This document shows, piece by piece, positions 4,230-5,754 of a DNA stretch of 5,754 nucleotides (the first letter of the stretch is position 1; the number at the start of each line of letters is the position of its first letter). The notes under the pieces were generated by a model. It worked only from the letters and a program-made list of their open reading frames with translations, had not been told where the DNA came from and did no database searches. Both the position numbers and the translations under genes were made by a program. This stretch comes from Coriobacteriia bacterium (lineage in GTDB: Bacteria > Actinomycetota > Coriobacteriia > Coriobacteriales > QAMH01): positions 1 to 5,754 of the forward strand of contig CAAEKX010000362.1 of the NCBI GenBank assembly GCA_900756605.1, read 5' to 3'.

Positions 4230-5747
4230 ATGGCGTTTTACTACGATGAACCATCTCATACCTTCAGCGAGTATCTGCTGGTTCCCGGATACACGACGGC
4301 GAAGAACATTCCGTCAGACGTCAGCCTGCGCACGCCGCTCGTCAAGTACAAACGCGGCGAGGAGTGCCCGCTTTCCCTCAACATCCCGATGGTCTCGGCC
4401 ATCATGCAGTCCGTCTCCGGCCCGCGCATGGCCGAGGCACTTGCCCGCGAGGGCGGTTGCTCGTTCATCTACGGCTCGCAATCAGCCGAGTCCGAGGCCG
4501 ATATGATCCGTGAGGTCAAGTCCTACAAGGCCGGTTTCGTGCCGAGCGATACGAACGTCACGCCCGACATGACCATGAAGGACGTTGTCGAGCTCAAGCG
4601 CAAGACGGGTCACTCCACCATGCCCGTCACCGAGGACGGCTCCTCCACGGGCAAGTTGCTCGGTATCGTGACGAGCCGCGACTATCGTCCGAGCCGCATG
4701 GATCCGTCCACCAAGGTCGTCGACTTCATGACACCACGAGATCGTCTCGTGACGGGGGAGGACGGCATCACGCTCTCCCAGGCCAACGACATCATCTGGG
4801 ATCATAAGCTCAACACGCTTCCCATCGTCACCAAGGACGGACACCTTGCCTCGCTCGTCTTTCGCAAGGACTATGACTCGCACAAGGCAAATCCGCTCGA
4901 GCTTCTCGACAGCCAGAAGCGCTATGTCGTGGGTGCTGGCATCAACAGCCGCGATTACGAGACGCGTGTGCCGCTGCTTCTCGACGCAGGTGCCGATGTT
5001 CTGTGCATCGACTCCTCCGAGGGCTATTCGGATTGGCAACGCTTCACGCTCGAGTGGGTGCGCAAGCAGTACGGCGACGAGGTCAAGGTCGGTGCCGGTA
5101 ACGTCGTCGACGCCGAGGGCTTCCGCTTTCTGGCCGAGGCGGGTGCCGACTTCATCAAGATCGGCATCGGCGGTGGCTCCATCTGCATCACCCGTGAGCA
5201 GAAGGGCATCGGTCGTGGTCAGGCTACGGCTGTCATCGAGGTCGCCAAGGCGCGTGACCAGTACTTCGCCGAGACGGGCATCTACATCCCCATCTGCTCG
5301 GATGGCGGCATCGTGCAGGACTACCATATGACCCTGGCCCTTGCGATGGGCTCCGATTTCATGATGCTTGGCCGCTATTTCGCGCGTTTCGACGAGAGTC
5401 CCACCAAGCGCGTGAGCGTCAACGGCAACTACATGAAGGAATACTGGGGCGAGGGTTCGGCCCGTGCCCGCAACTGGCAGCGCTACGACGACGGTGAGGG
5501 CGGCAAGCTCGCCTTCGAGGAGGGCGTCGACAGCTACGTGCCCTATGCCGGCTCCCTGCATGACAACGTCACGCTTTCGCTTTCCAAGGTCAAGCACACC
5601 ATGTGCAATGTCGGTGCGCTCGATCTCGCCGAGCTGCGCGAGAAGGCCAAGATCACGCGCGTGTCGAGCGTCTCGATTGTCGAGGGTGGCGCACATGACG
5701 TGCTGCTCAAGGATTCGGCGTCGGCGCAGTCCGCGAGCTTCCGCTAG
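4230..5747 (+). CDS. guaB: IMP dehydrogenase (Tritrichomonas foetus-like type)
   Basis: This 505-residue cytoplasmic enzyme, normally a tetramer, oxidises IMP to XMP with NAD+, the first committed step to GMP. The TIM-barrel catalytic domain is split by a CBS pair at about 109-225. The catalytic loop GIGGGSICITREQKGIG carries the nucleophile C319. D261 lies in CIDSSEG, D358 in SDGGI, and the flap dyad R418-Y419 in NWQRYD. GAG at residues 237-239 (VVGAGI) and the glycines of GIGGGSIC (potassium and phosphate contacts) are intact. The C-terminus keeps SIVEGGAHDV. The numbering equals that of the T. foetus enzyme as I remember it, without gaps at the catalytic residues. K310 and E431 are the bacterial/T. 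foetus-type residues linked to low mycophenolic acid sensitivity. The start follows AGGAGG (4216-4221) by 8 bp and yields the conserved opening with YYDEPSHTF. It differs from common bacterial GuaB in loop sequence, but dehydrogenase function is well supported over GMP reductase. Confidence 0.95.
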   Translation: MAFYYDEPSHTFSEYLLVPGYTTAKNIPSDVSLRTPLVKYKRGEECPLSLNIPMVSAIMQSVSGPRMAEALAREGGCSFIYGSQSAESEADMIREVKSYKAGFVPSDTNVTPDMTMKDVVELKRKTGHSTMPVTEDGSSTGKLLGIVTSRDYRPSRMDPSTKVVDFMTPRDRLVTGEDGITLSQANDIIWDHKLNTLPIVTKDGHLASLVFRKDYDSHKANPLELLDSQKRYVVGAGINSRDYETRVPLLLDAGADVLCIDSSEGYSDWQRFTLEWVRKQYGDEVKVGAGNVVDAEGFRFLAEAGADFIKIGIGGGSICITREQKGIGRGQATAVIEVAKARDQYFAETGIYIPICSDGGIVQDYHMTLALAMGSDFMMLGRYFARFDESPTKRVSVNGNYMKEYWGEGSARARNWQRYDDGEGGKLAFEEGVDSYVPYAGSLHDNVTLSLSKVKHTMCNVGALDLAELREKAKITRVSSVSIVEGGAHDVLLKDSASAQSASFR

Positions 5748-5754
5748 GAAACGC

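Noticed and set aside
3811..4254. Minus-strand frame ending with residues such as GVRTPDLMTASHALSQLSYIP
   Set aside because: That string is the familiar artefact produced by translating the antisense strand of a tRNA gene. The frame runs over the tRNA, its terminator and the structured element.
4482..5696. Minus-strand open frame of 404 codons opposite the IMP dehydrogenase gene
   Set aside because: The plus strand encodes a full enzyme with all catalytic residues. The antisense frame is repetitive in composition and resembles no family.

Overview
The window is G+C-rich, densely coded bacterial chromosome with two gene blocks facing different ways and one tRNA gene. The gene content (an IorAB-type 2-oxoacid:ferredoxin oxidoreductase, a parvulin-like lipoprotein, a GluQRS-type synthetase and an unusual IMP dehydrogenase) suits an anaerobic, amino-acid-fermenting, Gram-positive high-G+C gut bacterium. 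Coriobacteriia (Eggerthellaceae or relatives) is my best guess. This is inferred from the mix of genes; no 16S or other phylogenetic marker is present.

Region 1 (1-2810, plus strand) is one compact unit. It runs from the 3' end of iorA (two 4Fe-4S clusters) to iorB (2-bp gap), then a GTG-initiated lipoprotein whose start overlaps the iorB stop, then a glutamyl-Q tRNA(Asp) synthetase 6 bp further on. The spacing implies one mRNA with translational coupling. Functionally it joins ferredoxin-linked aryl-pyruvate oxidation, an extracytoplasmic folding or chaperone-like lipoprotein, and tRNA modification; no common pathway is evident.

Region 2 (2799-3563, minus strand) is a TatD-family metal-dependent hydrolase with all six metal ligands. 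It converges on the synthetase gene and the two 3' ends overlap by 12 bp, leaving no room for a terminator between them. Its likely promoter (TATAAT at 3591-3586) and ribosome-binding site lie just upstream.

Region 3 (3564-4229) is the regulatory and RNA part. It holds an A-rich tract with about helically spaced GGAAA motifs, a strong extended -10 promoter, tRNA-Ala(GGC) with encoded CCA, and a clear intrinsic terminator. A roughly 120-bp element follows (3971-4090), bounded by a perfect 13-bp inverted repeat that extends with wobble pairs into a stem of about 23 bp. I do not recognise it as a known RNA family. It lies upstream of the next gene and may be an mRNA leader structure, a small RNA or a non-autonomous repeat.

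Region 4 (4230-5747, plus strand) is a complete IMP dehydrogenase, the first committed step of guanine nucleotide synthesis. From memory it closely resembles the enzyme of the protozoan parasite Tritrichomonas foetus, and every catalytic residue falls at the same residue number. The most interesting points are this relationship and the structured element in front of the gene.
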